Below are positions 60,752 through 64,000 of a stretch of DNA of 64,000 nt, one piece after another. This stretch comes from Simiduia litorea (GTDB taxonomy: Bacteria > Pseudomonadota > Gammaproteobacteria > Pseudomonadales > Cellvibrionaceae): contig NZ_AP031497.1 in NCBI RefSeq assembly GCF_042853465.1, positions 4,092,001 through 4,156,000 of the forward strand. Reading direction: 5' to 3'. Every line of letters begins with the position of its first letter. The first letter of the stretch is position 1. A model generated the notes under the pieces. It was given only the letters and a program-made list of their open reading frames with translations, had not been told where the DNA came from and searched no databases. The position numbers and the translations under genes are program-made.

Positions 60752-61011
60752 TGTGCTTTTACGTAAAAATGATTATGCACAGCCAAAAAAACCGAAAATA
60801 TAAAGACCACCACAACAGGTATTAGCGGCGTAGCTATAACTGGATTCTGGAGTACAAAATAGCCCCACAAAAAATAAACTAACGAAGCACTGGCAATGAT
60901 AGCTACAGGTTTACGGTGTTTTACCTGATCTTTCCAAAGCCAGCCTAGAAGTAGAAATGGAAATAGATTCCAAAATATCCATAGTGGCACTAATACAGCA
61001 TAGATGGTCAT
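60736..61011 (-). CDS. Three-helix membrane protein, unknown
   Basis: 91 aa. Helices about 4-25, 36-53 and 58-80. The C-terminal HNKRL and stop are encoded by the attC, as at 37024 and 37418. Confidence 0.72.
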   Translation of the reverse strand: MTIYAVLVPLWIFWNLFPFLLLGWLWKDQVKHRKPVAIIASASLVYFLWGYFVLQNPVIATPLIPVVVVFIFSVFLAVHNHFYVKAHNKRL

Positions 61012-61045
61012 TAGTATCCTTTACTACCGAACTTCCGTAATCACA

Positions 61046-61077
61046 TAACGCCGGTGGCAAGGGCGAGGCGCGATTAG
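61046..61077. repeat. Chimeric attC 57, left half (class G)
   Basis: Class G left arm up to GGCGCGATTAG. The partner right arm is missing; see 62355-62403. Confidence 0.88.
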
Positions 61078-61102
61078 TAGACTTGCACCACTTTCACGGA
61101 CA

Positions 61103-61903
61103 CTAAGCATTCTTTGTTTGATACGTTTTAGGTGACACATAATTTAAGCTCGAGTGTAGTCGATCCTCGTTGTAAAACTCAACATAATCAACAATTCTAG
61201 CCACGCATTCGACCATCGTCCTGAATTTCCAATGATGTGCCAACTCATTTTTTAGTGTCTTAAAAAATGATTCTACGTATGCATTATCTGTTGGCGTGCC
61301 GGCGCGACTCATGCTACTGACCATTCCAGCATTCGTAACAATCCGCTGATATGCTTCTGAACAGTATTCAGAACCCTGGTCACTATGGAAGATGCAACCT
61401 ACCTTTACGCTCTCAGATATTAGCGACATCTTTAATGCGCCGCTAACCAAGTCGGTATCATGATAGCGCGAGAAACCCCAGCCAATAACTTTTCGTGTAA
61501 ATAGATCCAGAACAGCCGCCATGTACATAGGGCCTTCTCCTGTTTTTAGGTAGGTCATATCCCCAGCCCAATGCTCGCCGAAAGCAATCGCTTTATCTTG
61601 TGTCGCCAGTACATTTTCTGCCACCAGGGAGCTGCTACCGCTGGCGCGCCTCTGCCTATATGCATGGTATATCGACTTAATGCCATTAACTTGCATCAAA
61701 CGATTAATGCGCCTGCGGCTGCACGAATAACCCAAACTCTTTAAATATGGGTGCACACGAACAGCGCCGTAATTACGTTTATGACCGACATGCGTTTCCT
61801 TAATTTGGGCAGCCAGAACTTCATCGTACTGAGCGTGATCGCTTGTATCGCGATTCCGCCAGTCATAATAACCGCTTGGTGAAACGTCGAGGTAATCACA
61901 CAT
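61103..61903 (-). CDS. IS3-family transposase OrfB, copy 3
   Basis: 266 aa, identical to copies 1 and 2. Frameshift heptamer at 61984-61990. Confidence 0.95.
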   Translation of the reverse strand: MCDYLDVSPSGYYDWRNRDTSDHAQYDEVLAAQIKETHVGHKRNYGAVRVHPYLKSLGYSCSRRRINRLMQVNGIKSIYHAYRQRRASGSSSLVAENVLATQDKAIAFGEHWAGDMTYLKTGEGPMYMAAVLDLFTRKVIGWGFSRYHDTDLVSGALKMSLISESVKVGCIFHSDQGSEYCSEAYQRIVTNAGMVSSMSRAGTPTDNAYVESFFKTLKNELAHHWKFRTMVECVARIVDYVEFYNEDRLHSSLNYVSPKTYQTKNA

Positions 61904-61935
61904 AGCTACAATTTTGTGGCTGTCTCGGTTCTTCT

Positions 61936-62298
61936 CTATGAACGCGTATCTTTCTTGCGCTGATCCAAGAAGAACCGTTTGGCCTTTTTTAGGATATTTA
62001 CCTCTTCCTCTTTAGCTGCCAAACGTTTTTCGAGTTCTTTGATGCGTGTTTTAGCCGACTGCAATGCCTGCTGATCTTCTTTGGAGGGTTTAGGTGGTGA
62101 TTTGACAACCATATACTTATTCTCGGAAAGGCGACCTTCTTTAAATTCTTGTCGCCAACGATACAGCATGACTGGATGAATCCCCAGCGCTTCTGCGACG
62201 TCTATCGCCTTAACGTGCTTGCGCTTACTGAGTTTGACTGCATTTATCTTGTAGGCCAAGGTATAGCTGTCGTAGTGACTTTTATTCGTTATTCCCAT
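61936..62298 (-). CDS. IS3-family OrfA, copy 3
   Basis: 120 aa, identical to copies 1 and 2. Confidence 0.93.
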   Translation of the reverse strand: MGITNKSHYDSYTLAYKINAVKLSKRKHVKAIDVAEALGIHPVMLYRWRQEFKEGRLSENKYMVVKSPPKPSKEDQQALQSAKTRIKELEKRLAAKEEEVNILKKAKRFFLDQRKKDTRS

Positions 62299-62354
62299 TG
62301 TGAACCCCTTTAGCGGATTAGTAATTTACTGTCCGTTAAAGTGGTGCAGGTCTA

Positions 62355-62403
62355 CAGCGTAAGCCGTCCCGGCCCGATAGGGCCGTACAAGATGCGCTTG
62401 TTA
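62355..62403. repeat. Chimeric attC 57, right half (class P)
   Basis: CAGCGTAAGCCGTCCCGG to ACAAGATGCGCTTGTTA, like the right arm of attC 21. It cannot pair with the class G arm across the IS. Belongs to 62411-62665. Confidence 0.88.
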
Positions 62404-62410
62404 TAAATTT

Positions 62411-62665
62411 TCACTCTAATCCGTAGTTTTGAGCAAAGTTTTTATAAAAATCAGCCCATGATTTTGGAGAGTGATTTTTAATAGCTTCTTCGTAACAGTG
62501 CTGAGCTTGTTCTTTCAATGCCGACTTCTCCTCATCACTAAAAGACTCGAATTCTGATGCAATACCCTCTTGTATATCTACAATAGTGTCTTCATCAAGT
62601 TCTTCCGCTTCTAATATGTCCAGATAACCCATAATGGTTAAAAGGCAGTCTGCAATATTCTTCAC
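62411..62665 (-). CDS. Small acidic helical protein, unknown
   Basis: 84 aa, GTG start with AGGAGAG. Strongly acidic (ILEAEELDEDTIVDIQEG). No family recognised. Confidence 0.73.
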   Translation of the reverse strand: MKNIADCLLTIMGYLDILEAEELDEDTIVDIQEGIASEFESFSDEEKSALKEQAQHCYEEAIKNHSPKSWADFYKNFAQNYGLE

Positions 62666-62683
62666 GATCTCTCCTTAGATTTA

Positions 62684-62766
62684 TAACGCTCGGTTTAGGC
62701 GCGGCTGGAGCGAAGCGTAAGCCGTCGCAGCCGCGCATTTTGCGGCGAACCTAAAACCGCTTGTTA
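62684..62766. repeat. attC 58
   Basis: 83 bp, class R (left core TAACGCTCGG). Belongs to ORF-less cassette B4, the only family B copy with a class R site. Confidence 0.92.
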
Positions 62767-63056
62767 TTTGCCGCTGGTTTGCACCTGCTACAACGCTGGA
62801 TAGCGGAGCGGTAGCGAAGCCAGTGGCCGATTATTTGGGTAAGAATACCTTACTTGACCCCTTTTGGAACCCACTTAGGGCAACCCACGATGTAGGCATG
62901 CAATACGCCTTGCGCGGCTAACTTACTATTGGCACCAAGAAGGAAACTACTGAACTTCTGAAGCAGCACATTCCTTGATGCTGGCATGCCGACTTACTGG
63001 CACACTTTTGAATTACAAACTAAAACCGAAACAAACTTAAAAAAGGTAAGGCGAAA
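62767..63056. other. ORF-less cassette, family B copy 4
   Basis: No credible ORF. GGGTAAGAATACCTTACTTG, GCAGCACATTCCTTGATGCT, GGCATGCC and AAAAAAGGTAAGGCGAAA blocks in the usual order. Confidence 0.78.
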
Positions 63057-63152
63057 TAACGCCTTGGTAACCCGCCGGAACGGAGTTGAAGTTTTGTGCT
63101 ATTTAAGCACAAAACGCGCAACGCAGTGGAGGTCGGATTGACCAACTTGTTA
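63057..63152. repeat. attC 59
   Basis: 96 bp, TAACGCCTTGGTAACCCGCC to CGGATTGACCAACTTGTTA, inner TTTTGTGCT / AGCACAAAA. Belongs to 63163-63555. Confidence 0.92.
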
Positions 63153-63162
63153 GCTTTTATTC

Positions 63163-63555
63163 TCATTGAACTTTAAACTCACTTTCAATAACTATTTCTT
63201 TAGCATAATTCAATGATTCTAAATCGCTTCTTCCATACGCCATAAAACTGTCTTTTAACGACCATTCATTTTCACTGAGACTACCTACGAACTCTTTACG
63301 CTCCTCGTTTAAGTGCTCCACTTCTTCAGTTAGGAGCTCTAGTTCGTATTCTCCTTCCGTATTTTGTTGCCACCACGTGCTAAATTCCTCGAGCGCCTTT
63401 TGGTCATTCCTTGCATTTACAACAAGAGTGGTCATAAAAACAAGATCTTCCGCATTCACTTCTGCATCATTATTTTCGTCTTGAATTAATATCACAGAAT
63501 CACCATCAGCGAATTCACTAGGAAAATTATTAGTTTTTAATAGGTAATACTTCAT
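63163..63555 (-). CDS. Acidic cytosolic protein, unknown
   Basis: 130 aa from ATG 63555 (GGGGGGAGA upstream); the longer frame runs back through an attC and an ORF-less cassette. Very acidic (EYELELLTEEVEHLNEERKE). No family recognised. Confidence 0.72.
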   Translation of the reverse strand: MKYYLLKTNNFPSEFADGDSVILIQDENNDAEVNAEDLVFMTTLVVNARNDQKALEEFSTWWQQNTEGEYELELLTEEVEHLNEERKEFVGSLSENEWSLKDSFMAYGRSDLESLNYAKEIVIESEFKVQ

Positions 63556-63573
63556 TCTCCCCCCCTGTGAAGC

Positions 63574-63649
63574 TAACGCCGGTGGCAAGGGCGAGGCGCG
63601 ATTAGCGCCGAGTCCAGCAGCGATAGCTGCGACTTGGCCACCCTTGTTA
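63574..63649. repeat. attC 60
   Basis: 76 bp, class G. Belongs to ORF-less cassette A14. Confidence 0.93.
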
Positions 63650-63877
63650 AGGTTGCGATCTGCCGCACCAACAACAGAGTACGTTGTGGAGCGCAAGCGA
63701 AACCGTAACCACTAATTTTACCCGCAAGAATGCCACACTTGACGACCTTACGAAACTCTCTAGCGATATGGGAAATATGACTTACTAGAAGCGGCACTTT
63801 CCTTGATACCGATAGACTTGAATACAGCACTTACTTTTTAAACAGTACGAACTCGACAACAAAATCGCAGAGCACAT
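63650..63877. other. ORF-less cassette, family A copy 14
   Basis: No ORF conserved in the family. CCCGCAAGAATGCCACACTT and GCGGCACTTTCCTTGATACC blocks; far-end variant as in copies 7, 8 and 13. Confidence 0.8.
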
Positions 63878-64000
63878 TAACGCCGCCAACAGGGGCAGCC
63901 AGCATGCAGCGCTTTTTGTGATATCTTGGAGCGATAGCGACAACACAAAAAGCGCGGAGTGTTGGCTGTCCTAGCCGCTGTCTTTTGGCGGCTAAACCTG
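63878..64000. repeat. attC 61, cut by the window end
   Basis: Starts TAACGCCGCCAACAGGGGC; inner stem CGCTTTTTGTG / CACAAAAAGCG. The right core is beyond the window, showing that the array continues rightwards. Confidence 0.85.

Larger units (their letters stand above)
61078..62354 (-). mobile_element. IS3-family element, copy 3 (mismatched flanks)
   Basis: 1277 bp, same ends and proteins as copies 1 and 2, same orientation. Left flank ends TAG, right flank begins CAG, so there is no target duplication. The two attC halves belong to different classes, which points to recombination between two IS copies. Confidence 0.95.

Noticed and set aside
34276..64000. CRISPR array suggested by many spaced repeats
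   Set aside because: Repeats are long, variable, palindromic attC sites with TAACG/GTTA cores and irregular gene-sized spacing; no cas genes.

Overview
The window looks like a chromosomal segment of a free-living, probably marine, gammaproteobacterium. The basis is the tkt-epd-pgk order, a MetK/AhcY/MetF cluster with an ArsR-methyltransferase regulator, 7TMR-type diguanylate cyclase, RoxA-like dihaem proteins and a PKD-containing subtilisin. A Cellvibrionales-like host is my guess from overall gene content; nothing in the window proves it. No rRNA or tRNA gene was seen.

Left part, 1-31.25 kb, is ordinary chromosome. On the minus strand tkt-epd-pgk form a glycolysis / pentose phosphate / PLP-precursor unit. 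Divergent from it is a BlaI-type repressor, an M56 peptidase with a TonB-like C-terminus and a separate TonB-like protein, with a strong palindromic operator at 4811-4845. Then come a GNAT acetyltransferase, an OsmC protein, a large secreted S8 protease, and the methyl-cycle block: ArsR-methyltransferase regulator with a perfect 30-bp palindrome, metK, ahcY, metF, then rsmE. These are followed by a DUF1697 protein, a diguanylate cyclase, an operon of two RoxA-like dihaem cytochromes plus a patatin phospholipase, an RNA methyltransferase, a NYN nuclease-like protein, and a rhomboid protease overlapping a zinc-finger membrane protein.

Right part, about 31.3 kb to the window end, is a large sedentary (chromosomal) integron cassette array. 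About 60 attC sites can be placed (TAACG... to ...GTTA on the plus strand), on average one every ~0.55 kb. The cassettes read on the minus strand and carry their attC on the left, so the integrase gene and attI should lie to the right of position 64000. Most cassettes hold one small gene, usually a membrane, secreted or unknown protein. Two toxin-antitoxin pairs are present: CcdAB (antiparallel to the array) and a ParE/RelE toxin with a ribbon-helix-helix antitoxin. attC sites fall in recurring classes that I call G (outer arms GGTGGCAAGGGCG / GGCCACCCTTG), R (CGGTTTAGG / CCTACAACCGCTTG), N (CCCGCAACA.. / ..GCGTTTG) and P (TTTGGGGCGG / CCGTCCC).

The most unusual part is that about a third of the cassettes carry no credible ORF. 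Fourteen are diverged copies of one ~305-bp cassette (family A), four are copies of a ~365-bp cassette (family B) and one is a relative (C). All share two short conserved blocks, which suggests a mobile family of structured RNA or regulatory cassettes. Transposons have also specialised on attC sites here. An IS110-type element sits in an attC, and its 5' non-coding region contains guide-like segments matching that attC, as expected of a bridge RNA. Three identical 1277-bp IS3-family copies all sit in attC sites at a TAG/CAG trinucleotide in the same orientation; the flanks of the third do not match, a footprint of recombination between copies.
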